From Dicyema japonicum (taxonomy: Eukaryota > Dicyemida > Rhombozoa > Dicyemidae): a stretch of DNA of 64,000 bases. The position numbers were made by a program, and so were the translations under genes. The notes below the pieces were generated by a model. The model made no database searches and was not told where the DNA came from. It was given only the letters and a program-made list of their open reading frames with translations. This document shows, in pieces, positions 32,562 to 44,038 of the stretch (positions within the stretch are counted from its first letter, which is position 1; every line of letters begins with the position of its first letter). The stretch spans positions 167,589 through 231,588 of the forward strand of contig RDEW01000055.1 in assembly GCA_011109175.1 (NCBI GenBank), read 5' to 3'.

Positions 32562-33420
32562 TTAAAAATAAAAATAACAGAAATATAAAGACGTAAGATG
32601 GATCCCAGAGACCGAATTTGAGAACCTTTGCTCTAGCACATCTGAGAATATCACCATCAACAATCTTTGAAACAAGAAGATAGATAGCACAGGCGTAGCA
32701 CTGGATTTAGTCTCATCTCGGCCGTAGCGTGGAAATGAGCTACTTGAAATGACAGAGACGATGTTCATCCAATTTCGCCACTATTAACCAAAACTTTAAT
32801 GATCCAAAAGACTTATCGTAGAATTGGTTTCCGGTAATGACACAATATTTATCTTTGGGAAAAATAAACATAAACGATCCAGCGTTCCTTCCAATAGTTG
32901 TTGCCTGTAATTCAGAACTATCCCCATTGCTCAAAATGATTGGGATTTTTTGACAGAAGTAGAAATTCCTCCAAGATTGCTGTGAAAAAAAATCATATCG
33001 GGAGATTTACCACTTATCCGAATTCAGTTCCAAAGCCAGGCAAAGCAAGATCAAAACTCAAGATCGTGAGGAATATCTGGACTGAGTCGTCAAAATAACA
33101 AAAGTTTAGAGAGAACTGAGTAGTTTATTATCTTTCTCTATGCCAAGGAAGAATAGGAAGGACTTGAGGGGCCACCCTGTTTTAACTCGGAGGAGAGCCT
33201 CAAATGAAAAAATGTCAAAAATATTTTGATCGATTACCATTTTTTGTGAATTTTGATTATATTACATCATGTTGGTGGTTGACACATCTCCAATAATGTA
33301 GATGTTTTTATCATACTCCCAGTCTGCATATTCAACCTCTTTTACAATTGCAACTACCTCGTGTAACTGTGGAATCACACGTGAAAAAAGTTAAATGGAG
33401 AAAACTATTAGGACGTGAAG
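32562..33420 (-). other. Possible unidentified multi-exon gene or remnant
   Basis: Minus-strand open segments: VVAIVKEVEYADWEYDKNIY near 33330, FEALLRVKTGWPLKSFLFFL near 33180 and ATTIGRNAGSFMFIFPKDKY near 32880, continuing CVITGNQFYDKSFGSLKFW. They are in different frames and I could not find a consistent set of 22-28 nt introns joining them. No family recognised. Confidence 0.3.
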
Positions 33421-35365
33421 AGCACGACATAAGCGAAAACTTAAATATTCATATGCTTATGGGTACGAGGGAGTGCACTTAACTTAAAATAATTAACATT
33501 TCAAATAATATGGTTACCCTATTTATTAACAGATGCTTGAAATATAAAATTGATTTTTACTCTAGAATTTTATTTTTATCAAGAATGGAAAATTTACTTG
33601 CTTCGGAATCAAGGAAATCACTTTAATAAGAGCAGATTGAATACTATATTGGTTGTCATTATGAATCATTCTTAACTTTTAACCATGACTCATTGCTATG
33701 TAATCAGTTTGAGTTTTTGAAAGGTAGTCTCGAATCTCAGTTCTAAAATGTTTCTCATGATAAATCAGTTGCTACAAAATAGTAAATAAATTTGTTAACT
33801 TGGAAATGGATCAAATTAATTTATGTTTATAAATTCCCTTTGATATAATTAGTTCTCCAAATTACTGATCTAATAAGCCAGAATAGGGTTCTCAATTTGC
33901 TAGTTCTCCAAATTACTGATCTAATAAGCCGGAATAGGGTTCTCAATTTATTCACCTCCTAACATATTCCCATGGTGACCTCACTGTCACTTAAAATTTT
34001 ACCGACGCTGATTCAGTATTTGTCGTTATGTCACTTTACAAGAATATTCTGGAAAACAGTTTATCCGCTTCTCATCAATTGTCTTGGTTTCCACTGGCCA
34101 ACACTACAATAACCAAGTAAAGTTCATGTGGAAAAGCTTCCTCAAAACTTTACTGTATGATGTCCATTGTTGATCTACCACCTCTGAGAGCTCTGCAAAT
34201 TCAACTATTGGTTGTATTCTGTTTGGAACTTTTCAGCTCATGGAGACCTATACGACAGAAGAATCTCAGAAACAAGCCACATATCGGAATAATTATCAGT
34301 TAAAGCTTATTGTAACAGTTCTTTGAGAAAATTAACAATGAATACTTTCGAATTATTCAAGAATCCGGATTCACAACTGACGTTGCGTTTGATTCAAATT
34401 TGATATTCAGTCTTGTAACATTGATTCTTTCCAAAGTAAAAACAATAATGTTAATTAATACAAGGCATATTACTTTGACGGTGTTCTTGACTTTTCGTTT
34501 TTTTTGTTTGTGTGTGAGTTTCAAAAGACAACCGCAGAAATACTGATTACGACATTACTGGTCAACCCCGAGCATTATAAATGATCCTTCAACCGACAGG
34601 ACAGCAGCATGATTAGAACCAGGTCCTCATGAATTGGCCCAGAACTCATTACGCTGCCCAACCCGTTATTTGTTACTTTTAAATCATTAAAAATCGACAC
34701 AACAAGATTTTCAAATTTAACGAATTGTATCATATATAAAACTCATAATATAGTCTCGCAGCCATGTTCGGAAAATGTTGTGCATTTTAAATTTTTAAAG
34801 CAAAAATGTCAAAATGCGGATATTTATCCATGGTATTTAACACAGGGACAATTTGGTGACGACAATTTATCAGTTGAACTGTATGACACTATAAATTTTT
34901 AATAAGAATAATTTATATCATAAAACGAAATAGCATATGAGATATTTTTTCATGAATATTGTATTGAAATAGGAGAAAATAAAAATATGATGCGAAAAAG
35001 AGATTTAGCTGAGTGTATATAAAGGAGACATCACAATAGCTTTTACTAAGAGAATTTATTTCAAGACGCTACTTGAATTTCTACTTATTTTATAATGAGA
35101 GTATTTCTACGTGTCAATACAGATTAATGATGCCAAATAGATTTTTAAATCTCATTTAACATTAATATAAAAATCACAATTTCGATAATTTTTAATTTTT
35201 GGACAAATCCACGGCTGTAGGTCCTCATGATTTGAATATAAGATGATCCTACTTGGGTTTACATATAAGAAATTGCCTTATGTAAAAAATGATTAAACAA
35301 CGCGAAAGTGATAAAAGTAACAATATTTACAAAATTCTCAATGTATAATTTTTAAAGATTTTGTC
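33421..35365. other. Large AT-rich stretch, no gene recognised
   Basis: Scattered short frames only. 34050-34230 on the minus strand looks somewhat protein-like (QWTSYSKVLRKLFHMNF) but could not be extended. Confidence 0.3.
33850..33950. repeat. 51-bp tandem duplication
   Basis: Two adjacent units starting TAGTTCTCCAAATTACTGAT (33850-33900 and 33901-33950), differing at only a few positions. A recent local duplication. Confidence 0.9.
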
Positions 35366-35930
35366 ACTCGTTATACACAAGTATTTTGTGATAATTTTGG
35401 TTATCATTTTTTACAGAGGACCTAGAAGATCTACAGTTGTCGTAAAGCAAAGATCTTAAATCGTGTAGCATGAACGGCACCTTAGTCAATATAACATTAT
35501 TTGGTTGTGTGAACGTGCGTTTAAATATTAATTTTAAAGTAATAATATAAACCAACGTCTCTCAATGGGCTTCCACAAATTTTAAGCTAAAAAACTCTAA
35601 ATAAGATAATTATAGTTTTATTATCGGATGGTGAACAAACATCAAACAATGCCGATATGAAGAATTTTTCGGTCATACTGTTTCTCCTGCATTTAGAGGA
35701 CGTTCAAGAAGTTGCTTTTTATAGACACTTGCGGAAGATTACGCAGTGATCTGGGGCAACTGATGGATGCAGAAGATCTGGATGAAATCAAGAAACGAGC
35801 ACGAAAGCGAAAAGGATGGAGAAGATTAACGGAAAGGATAATCGAAAAACATGGCAAAAAATAGCAAAATAAATTTATTGTTATTATTATTAGTAAAATT
35901 ATTAGATAATTAGTAAGAGAAGTAATCTAA

Positions 35931-36837
35931 TTAAGATCCTAAATTATATATAACTAATAGTACCAAGAAAAGAAGAAAGGTCATTGATTAGTTGGAGGGT
36001 AATAAAAAACAAATAGAAAATCCAGAAATTAACTCCATTCGACTCATTGGAGGTTGTCCCTTCATTATCGGGAGCACTATCATAAACAGCGACAAAAATT
36101 AAAAAAAGTCATTACCTGTTTCAAAGCACCACCATGTGTTTTCTAGTTTATGCCCAGTGTCGATTGTTAATTTTGATACATGTCTAAAAATTATTAAAAT
36201 TATACGCGTTGTCATGAAAAGTAGGATTCATTAAACAATTTTTATTACAATTACTCTGAGTGAAGCCGACGTGATTAAACCCAAGCACGTGGAATAACTC
36301 ATGAGACATAACCTCTGAAGTCTTTTCATCGGTGAATTTTTTCATAACAATTCCTACCGCGTTTTTGTGCAAACAGTTCCTATCAATGCGATCCCATTAT
36401 AACTCCACCAGAAGTTGATTTTAAATTACCATTTCTGAAAGTTAGTTTGAATAATTACTCAAAAAATAAAACTGCGTCAACCCCATTAAATAGTTTTTAT
36501 TATTGCGTATGCAACTGCTTTGTAAAATCGTTTGGGGTAACATCGTTTGTGTAATAAATTTTTTTAAATATAATTCTATTTTGAGTGTGCCAAAATACTG
36601 AAATATGAGTAATTGCATACTTTTTGAGACAACCTGAACATCTTAATTATGTAATTCTCTATATTGGCATGATTAAAGCCGAATGTTCTTTGCTATTATA
36701 AAATATTAAATGAAACAAAGTTGTAGTCAATAACAATGCCGATATCGAATTCTTTTGTTAAGAACCTGTTATCTAAAACTGTTTAAAAAGAAACTACCCA
36801 CAAAAGCACAAAACAATGAAAAAAACAGAAAATTCAT
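35931..36837 (-). pseudogene. M12B-like metalloprotease, copy 5 (frameshifted)
   Basis: Exon 1 begins at 36837 (MNFLFFSLFCAF signal peptide). Exon 2 encodes FDIGIVIDYNF. Exon 4 lacks one T near 36530 and shows further one-base shortenings near 36490, shifting the frame. One G is missing at the GIALIGTVC start (about 36392) and one in the T run of the TVC/NAVGIV junction. The zinc exon still reads HELFHVLGFNH and CLMNP. Introns match copy 4, including the TG-ending intron 6. All lesions are in or next to homopolymers. Confidence 0.75.
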
Positions 36838-36896
36838 TTATCAAAATGGCCAAAAAATCGTTTATAAATTTGCTTATATGCTTAAGTTAATTAGTA

Positions 36897-36925
36897 ATTA
36901 TTTTTGAAGCGTGTAATATGACTAT
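36897..36925 (-). promoter_or_regulatory. Conserved upstream block of metalloprotease copy 5
   Basis: Same GTCATATTACACGCTTCAAA block on the minus strand, about 60 bp before the ATG. See copy 2. Confidence 0.55.
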
Positions 36926-38100
36926 GAGAAATTTGGTTTAATTAAACTTTTTAATTGATTCTAAAGTTTTGTGCTTAATATAAAGCTTATTTTTAAGACT
37001 TTTTAAATTTATTATTGATAAAAAACTTGTTTATTCAACTAACACTTTGAATATCGAAAAAGAACTATTCACACTTAATAGTTTTTTTCATTTGTCTTTA
37101 TTTTTTACTACTCATTCTATTATCATCTTGCTCTATGGACATACAAAAGGATTCGCAGGATGTAAGTGAAGTGACAGACTCTTAAAAACACTTGCACAGT
37201 TGCTTAAACATATATTATGTTTGCGACTTTAGTTGTTCTGTAAGGGTTTGAATCTTTGAAACACATTCTCTTATTTTTTATTGTTTATTCAGTCAACAAA
37301 GTTAATTAATCAAAAAATTGAGAATATTTTACGATTACTAGTCATCCGTGTTTAATTTACTTCAATAAAAATAATTTTTATGAATTTAATGAATTCTGAA
37401 GGTTTCTCCATATTTAAAAGAATTAATGCAATTATATACTTTGACCATCAAAGTACTTTGCATTAATTGGCCAACAAGAGGACGACCTAATTCACTTTTA
37501 AAAATAATTTTAATAATTTAAATGATTTATGAAATAATTGATCTCATATTTAAAGGAATTAAGCCAACATTAAAAGAATATAAACAAAGATTAATAACAA
37601 CTTTTGGAATTTGATATGCGGTCTGACTAATTAACCAGCAGTTTAATTGGTCATAAAGGTAAATTAACAAAAATATATATTTCACTAAACTTTCTGATCC
37701 TCTTCATAAAATATAAACTTATAATACCTTACATTCGTGTTTACCTTCAATCTATTTTTCAAATATATCATATACAGTAATCAGAGTCGAGTTTTGTCCT
37801 TAACACTATATTAAGGACAAATCTTATATTAAATACAACAAATTGATCATTACCACTCTCTGAAACTACCTTATATTCTCTATTTGTTTCCTTACTAAAG
37901 AAACGTGCTATTACATTGGGTTTCACGTGATATGAACAGAAACTCGTCTTTTAATAAAATCTCCTAAATTTTGCATTAATATTTTATTCAAAATTTCAAT
38001 TTATAAACGTGTTCCCTAACGTATGAATCTTAACACTTTTTTTCTAACTCTATTTTTGCATAAAATTTTATTATAACAAAATATCAATATTTTAACGCAT

Positions 38101-38720
38101 AATTGATTTTAATAATTTCATTTTAACTTTACAAAGAATCACATTTCGACCTTCTTTTGGTGGGAGATTTCAATTTTTACCTATTATTATTGATTTACAA
38201 CTTTAATTTAACTTTAAAAAGATCGAGAGCATATCTCGGTTGCTTTCTTCCAGAAAGACGTTTTCTATCTATTTTTCTCTCCTTTCTTGAACTCTTAACA
38301 AACTTTGGACGATGTCGTATTTCATTAGATCAATAGGGATTGAAATTCGTCTTGGGAATCCTTTTTTTACAAAACACAGGAAATCTCAGTTACCTCTAAT
38401 ATTTATTTTAAAGCAATCTCGATAGGATTCGTTGAGGGAATCGCCATGCAGTCAAGGCGTTTACTCTATCACCCTCTGTCTTAAGCGTGCCAAAACTTTC
38501 TGCTGCCCGGGCGAGTGTATGATGTTTTCTTTAATTTAAAAATCGTTACTAAATAAAATTTTTTTAAAATGAAATTCAATTTATTAAGGAAAGAAAGTGA
38601 GCAAATGGTCTTATATTGCCCGCCCTGACTGCGTAGCTATTCCCTTTCAGGATGACGAGCGAGAATTATGTTGTCACACATGTGAATGAATAAATAACGC
38701 GACATATTAGCTTTTTGTTA
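38101..38720. mobile_element. Insertion in copy 5 flank, possible LINE endonuclease fragment
   Basis: Absent between 20960 and 20990 of copy 4's flank, present (truncated) at 51345-51840 next to copy 7. The + frame near 38150 gives LLLVGDFNFYLLLL, reminiscent of the endonuclease GDFN block of LINEs, but it is too short to be sure. Two oppositely oriented versions of repeat C lie at 38445 and 38618. Confidence 0.5.
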
Positions 38721-38999
38721 AAAGAAATTATTAAAAATTATTGTAATCCTCAATTTGCAAATATCTAATAAGTACATAATTGATAAAATAAAAAAATTAT
38801 AATTTATTATGATCAGAAAGTTAAATTGGTTAAAGCATTTTAGGTCAAACATCATTAATATCATTGACTAACAGACATACATACCTTCAGATCCAATGTC
38901 ATCAGACTTTATGTTAAACCAGAAGGCCATTGCTTTATGAATTGCAACGACTTTTTATTTAAAAAAATAACTCACATATATTTTAAATATTCGCAATAA
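38721..38999. other. No feature seen
   Basis: 38740-38810 resumes homology with 20970-21040; the remainder is AT-rich and unassigned. Confidence 0.3.
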
Positions 39000-39900
39000 T
39001 AATTGTAGTCCAAGATCACCGTAAGCAAAGGGATATCACTAAATTTAACACAGTCCGACATGCCTTGAGAAATATCAAAGATCACTAACAGGATTTTTCT
39101 TAAATGCTAATTTTTCCAATTGACTAGTTTAACATTTTATTTTCTAGTGTAAATATGGATGTGTTCTCTCCGTATCTGTCTGGACGTCTTAATCCCGTGA
39201 TGTCAAAACGATGTCGTCTATATAAGCTAAGACAAAATCGTTTTCTCCCCTCGGTATCGGAATGCCAGCCAAGAATGAGTTGAAAAGTAATGAGGATAGT
39301 GGTGAACCCTGGAATTCATCATCAGGAAATAGCCAAAAGACTGATCGAATGTTTTCAAGGCAGACAAGTCAATAAGAAAGTTAGCCTACTAAGTTTAAAA
39401 TTCCTAGGAATGTCAATCTGAAATATTTTCTGATCGAGATTCCTCGACAATAAAGTCGAGAGCTTAGCATTGTCTATTGCGCATAGAACGGTTTTCTGAT
39501 TAATTTAATTTATTAACCCCGGATACACCGAGAAAGAAGTTAAAGTAAACAACTAATTAAGTGTATCCAGTTTCCACTTCACAGAGTCCATCCGGAATTA
39601 GCATAAAGGGTAAGACGTCCATTGTGGAAACCTCTCCAGTGGAGTGGGGAAGAGCAAATGATCCTTTTTCGTGCTGGCCTGGCACTGGGCGTCACCTAAA
39701 CAGGTGGATCACATGACGCCACTCTAATAAAAAGAGAGAGGAGGAACAGATAAGAGCAGAAAACTTCAATCAATTAGCCACGCAGCACCACATGGCGCCA
39801 CGCGAATATTCTAACAGGATTCATCTTTTGATGTCTGGGTTTGTTAAGAAACAAAAGTGAATTGAATGTTCATGAATTTGTTTTAATCTATTTTGTAATT
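39000..39900 (-). pseudogene. Decayed jockey-like LINE RT, split by SINE-like repeat A
   Basis: Minus strand from 39500: RKTVLCAIDNAKLS (palm), LDQKIFQID, LSRLTFLLTCL, then a decayed active-site region (LSLYRRHRFDI) near 39210. It parallels 2886-3480. The text CTTCTGATGTCTGGG present at 3310 is divided here between 39490 and 39822, so the SINE-like repeat at 39505-39815 inserted into the LINE. Confidence 0.7.
39505..39815 (-). repeat. SINE-like repeat A, copy 3
   Basis: Tail at the low coordinate (TTATTAACCCCGGATACACC), body with CAGAGTCCATCCGGAATTAG and GGATCACATGACGCC, head CCACGCAGCACCACATGGCG. Inserted in a LINE. Confidence 0.85.
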
Positions 39901-39939
39901 ATCACTTTCATGATAGCAAAAATATGAAAAACAGTTAAC

Positions 39940-40300
39940 TTGCTTCAGGCTTTTCTGTTCTTAGCCAGATTTCTCAGTGTGTACAGGTCGTTACCAGATG
40001 TCAATGTTTTCTTCACGGCTTTCAGATCGTTTTGTAAAACGACTGGGAGGGTTGTTCTTGGCCTTCCACAAACGCGTTTTACATGGGAAGAGTAGTAATC
40101 TTCCATGGTACTATTCGGGGGGATGTCGGGCCTAACCTCAGGTCGTGTCCAAAAAGTCTCCGACGAGAGCTAATGATCTGAGACTTATTGGTGTACAGTC
40201 ACACTTATTGTACAGTCCTTTCAACGAGATCTTGTATGGCCTTCTCGTTGCTCCCTTTTTTCTGAGTTGGACTAACGGCTCCTGATGAGTTAAATTACAT
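39940..40300 (-). pseudogene. RTE-like LINE, extreme 3' coding end
   Basis: Minus strand reads a decayed form of RGKPRTTLLVVLQNDLKS...LRDMDKNRRAW, which is better preserved at 47815-48126. The nucleotide wording is also shared (AACCCTCCCAGTCGTTTTAC, GAAGATTACTACTCTTCCCA). Confidence 0.75.
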
Positions 40301-40429
40301 AAAAATGTATTAAAACTGTTTACTTAAGTTATAGATGCCATTTTTTGCCATTTTTCCTCTTTTGATTTTAAATGCCATAATTCGTTTTATTTTTTTGTTT
40401 AATAATCCAAGACCATTATCACGTGATCC

Positions 40430-40745
40430 AGATGCATTTTAACAGCGACCTCATCTTTGCCTGGTGTTCTTTCCTCGGTCTGAGTATGAATGTATAGACT
40501 GACTTGTTATCCACCTATCTCATCTAACGCCCAGTTCCAGGCTGACACAAAAAAGATCATTTTATCTCCACCACTCCACTGGAGAAGTTTTCACAACTGA
40601 ATGGACGTCTTTTACCTTTTATGCTGGTTCCAGATGCAATTTTTAAGTTGAGGACTTTGTTTCTGTAACAGAGGAAACTGGATACACTAAACTAGTTGTT
40701 TACTGTTAACTTTTCTATCGGTTTATCGAGGGTTAATAAAAAATA
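40430..40745 (+). repeat. SINE-like repeat A, copy 4 (variant head)
   Basis: The tail half (CTCCACTGGAGAAG, TTTACCTTTTATGC, GGATACACTAAACTAGTTGT, ATCGAGGGTTAATAAA) is repeat A. The head half (ATCACGTGATCCAGATGCAT, ACCTCATCTTTGCC) instead matches 56070-56120, suggesting a chimera or a second subfamily. Confidence 0.75.
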
Positions 40746-40975
40746 AATGTCAGAAAAAAGATATTACAGAAAGGAGATGGCCCATTGAGTTGGGGTTTCA
40801 ATTCCGAGAGACCGGACTTGACTAAATTGAACTTTAGCAGCTTTTAAGTGTTTTTTGTTAAAAATAAAATAATTTTATTTAGCAAAGTTTACATCACTAA
40901 TTTCGTGCAGTATAGAATTAGCTATTGAATCGTTCAAAGAAATTCTCGAGAAAGAGATAAATTTTCAGAAATATA

Positions 40976-41640
40976 ATGTTAAAAAAATGCTCAAAGATCA
41001 TAGAAGAGATAAAACCTGTGCTTGATCAGCATCGTCTGGCTTGTCTGGCTTCTGCATCGACGAACGAGAGCGGAGCCTGGCTCAGAGCATTGCCATGCAT
41101 CTCACTTGAGACACTATTAGATGACGAAGCGACGAGGATTGAGGTTTCCATCCGCCTCGGAATGGATGTTTGCACAATTTATCGGTGTAGATGTGAAGGA
41201 ATGGTCGACGCGAAATGTCTTCACGCTCTTTCCTGACGGAGAAGTGTTGGAAGGAGTCCTAGACACGCCAAAATCAACGGAGTTACTGCTTGGGGACTTG
41301 AGGCTGCTGGATTTTCTGTCCAATTGGAGCCGCTTGGACTTGCTCAAGCAAACCGAAGACACGACGGAACCACTCTCTTCCACGGGAAAGCTGTAAATAC
41401 CTTGCCTGGGACGCCACCTGAGTCAATGGTTTCTCTTCATCCAACTTTACAACGACAGCAACTATTCCAGGCTATGCTTCGGAGAAGGCTGAGACCCTAA
41501 AGTTAAAGAAATACGCATGTCTGAGTGGACAGTTTATTTTCGAACCAGTGGCAGTGGAAACGTAAGAAATTATAAAAAGCAGGTCACTGATCCTGCTAAA
41601 CAGATTCGGTTCGCTCATCGCGAAGTGGTGACAAACATAG
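40976..41640 (+). pseudogene. C-terminal region of an animal retroelement polyprotein
   Basis: The + frame from 40976 reads HRLACLASASTNESGAWLRA, continuing LPCISLETLLDDEATRIEVS and VDAKCLHALS. After shifts come RRHDGTTLF, CKYLAWDAT and KYACLSGQFIFEPVAVET. I recall this C-terminal module (SGAWL..LP....LLDDE..RI...LRLG..VC..H.C.CG..VDA.GLH.LSC) from reverse-transcriptase-containing proteins annotated in many invertebrates; the exact clade I cannot name from memory. Frameshifted, dead. A last piece of the same module may be at 46679-46924 (-). Confidence 0.6.
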
Positions 41641-42430
41641 TGTATCGTGTCACGCCCAGGATCTTCTGACATTTGGTGAAGGGGATTTCAATGTTGTCCA
41701 ATTTTAACTTGGCAGTCATCTTCCTCAACCTTTTGTCCGAAGTAAACATAGACGTGACCGACTTTCTGGAATTTATCATGAGTCGTTTCTTCATTACCCA
41801 GGCGTTGAGTCGGTCCAGGTTAATTTGTAATCTTTCTGTAGCATTTTGGATATCCCGATCACGCGAGGCCAAAACAATGTCGTCTGCATATGTGAGTAGA
41901 ACATCGTTATTGGATTCCGACGACGGGAGGTCTGCCAGGTATAAATTGAATAAGGCGGGGGATAAAGGAGATCCTTGGGGGACACCGTTTGGGAGAAGAC
42001 GCGAGACTGATTTCAGTCCTCCGAGGCATACATGTCCCCTTCGTCCACTTAAGAAATTTGTTATCCAAAGTTTAAGCTTCCCCATGATCTCGGACTGAAA
42101 AATTTTCTTTGATAATATTTTTCTCAAAATAGAATCAAAGGCCTTGTTAATATCAATGGAACATAAGACTGTCTTTAAATGCCTTGGCTTGTTTGAAAAA
42201 CCATCTCTAATGAAGTTGGTTAATTTCTGTAGGTACGTAGATGTAGAACAATCGTTCTTGAATCCGTGTTGAAAATCCTTTTCTGGTAAGAAAGCCTTGA
42301 TTCTCCCAAGCACAAGCCTTTCCAGGATTTTCGATATGGAACATAACAATGACACAGGTCTAAATGATGCTGGATCTTCCTTAGGTTTTCCAGGTTTCAG
42401 TTTAGGTGGGATGTTGGCTTGCTAACATAA
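41641..42430 (-). pseudogene. Jockey-like LINE RT, best-preserved RT frame in window
   Basis: A single open minus frame 42355-41641 covers RT blocks: SLLCSISKILERLVLGRIKA, KDFQHGFKNDCSTSTYLQKL, VLCSIDINKAFDSIL, WITNFLSGRRG, LPNGVPQGSPLSPALFNL, LLTYADDIVLASRDRDIQNA and MIDSRKS-type thumb, ending KILGV. Upstream (42430-42356) a KPGKPKEDPASFRPV segment continues the RT after a frame break. There is no endonuclease and no 3' end: an internal fragment. Confidence 0.88.
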
Positions 42431-42569
42431 CAATGGTATTACATTACAATATATAAAATGACAACCTCTCCATTTTCAGCATCAATAGTTTCCTAGTCGA
42501 TATCTTCACAAAGAATTCCCGTCAGGGATTTATGTTTGAGTTATTTTTTTCTTCATTAACAGTTCTTCA

Positions 42570-42840
42570 TTAACAACACTAGTTAAATGTATCCAGTTTC
42601 CACTTCTACAGAAACAGAGTCCATCCAGAATTAACATAAAGAGTAAAAGACGTCCATACTGCAGTTGTAGAAACCTCTCTAGTGGAGTGGGAGAGTAAAT
42701 GATTTTTTCATCCCAGCCAGGCACTGGATGCCACTTAGACGTTGATCACATGACGCCACTCTAATAGGAAAGATAATTAAACAGAAAACTTCAAACAATT
42801 AGCCAAGCAGCACCACAATGCGCCACGGGGAGATATTTTC
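42570..42840 (-). repeat. SINE-like repeat A, copy 5
   Basis: Body with CAGAGTCCATCCAGAATTAA, AGACGTCCATACTGCAGTTG and GATCACATGACGCCACTC; head AGCACCACAATGCGCCACGG. It abuts the duplicated block of metalloprotease copy 6 at about 42850, marking that breakpoint. Confidence 0.85.
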
Positions 42841-43954
42841 TAAATTGAATGAAATATTAATGCAAAATTTAGGAGATTTTATTAAAAGACGAGTTTCTGT
42901 TCATATCACGTGAAACCCAATGTAATAGCACGTTTCTTTAGTAAGGAAACAAATAGAGAATATAAGGTAGTTTCAGAGAGAGGTAATGATCAATTTGTTG
43001 TATTTAATATAATATTTGAGCTTAACACTATATTAAGGACAAAACTCGACTCTGATTACTGTATATGATATATTTGAAAAATATATTGAAGGTAAACTCG
43101 AATTTAGGGTATTATAAGTTTATATTTTATGAAGAGGAACAGAAATATTATTGAAATATATATTTTTGTTAATTTACCTTTATGACCAATTAAACTGCTG
43201 GTTAATTAGTCAGACCGCATATCAAATTCCAAAAGTTGAAATTAATCTTTGTTTATATTTTTTTAATGTTGGCTTAATTCCTTTAAATATGAGATCAACT
43301 ATTTCATAAATCATTTAAATCATTAATAATTATTTTAAAAAGTGACTCAGGTCGTCCTCTTGTTGGCCAATTATATACAAAGTACTTTGATGGTCAAAGT
43401 ATATAATTGCATTAATTCTTTTAAATATGGAGAAACCTTCAGAATTCATTAAATTCATAAAAATTATTTTTATTGTAGTAAATTAAACACGGATGACTAG
43501 TAATCGTAAAATATTCTCAATTTTTTGATTAATTAACTTTGTTGACTGAATAAACAATAAAAAAATAAGAGAATGTGTTTCAAAGATTCAAACCCCTTAC
43601 AGAACAACTAAGTCGCAAACATAATATATGTTTAAGCAACTGTGCAAGTGTTTTTAAGAGTCTGTCACTTCACTTACATCCTGCGAATCCTCTTGTATGT
43701 CCATAGAGCAAGATGATAATAGAATGAGTAGTAAAAAATAAAGACAAATGAAAAAAACTATTAAATGTGAATAGCAAAGACAAATGAAAAAAAATCTATT
43801 AAGTGTGAATAGTTCTTTTTCGATATTCAAAGTGTTAGTTGAATAAACAAGTTTTTTATCAATAATAAATTTTAAAATGTCTTAAAAATAAGCCTTATAT
43901 TAAGCACAAAACTTTAGAATCAATTAAAAGTTTAATTTAACCAAATTTCTCATA

Positions 43955-43982
43955 GTCATATTACACGCTTCAAAAATAATTA
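43955..43982 (+). promoter_or_regulatory. Conserved upstream block of metalloprotease copy 6
   Basis: GTCATATTACACGCTTCAAA with AATAATTA after it, 57 bp before the ATG at 44039; a GCATATAAGCGAA TATA-like element lies between. See copy 2. Confidence 0.55.
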
Positions 43983-44038
43983 CTAATTAACTTAAGCATA
44001 TAAGCGAATTTGTAAACGATTTTTTGCAATTTTGATAA

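Larger units (their letters stand above)
35366..38610 (-). repeat. Segmental duplication block carrying metalloprotease copy 5
   Basis: Inverted relative to 42850-45518 (sharing the downstream side to 35366) and to 51325-54235 (sharing the upstream side to about 38610). The match is near-identical over kilobases, broken mainly by one-base length differences. Relative to copy 4's flank, 38101-38720 is an extra insertion. Confidence 0.85.

Noticed and set aside
34575-34680. Possible tRNA gene on the minus strand (GGGCAGC ... GGTTCTAATC)
   Set aside because: The acceptor stem pairs only partly, no anticodon stem can be drawn and the B box is imperfect. At best an old tRNA-derived repeat.
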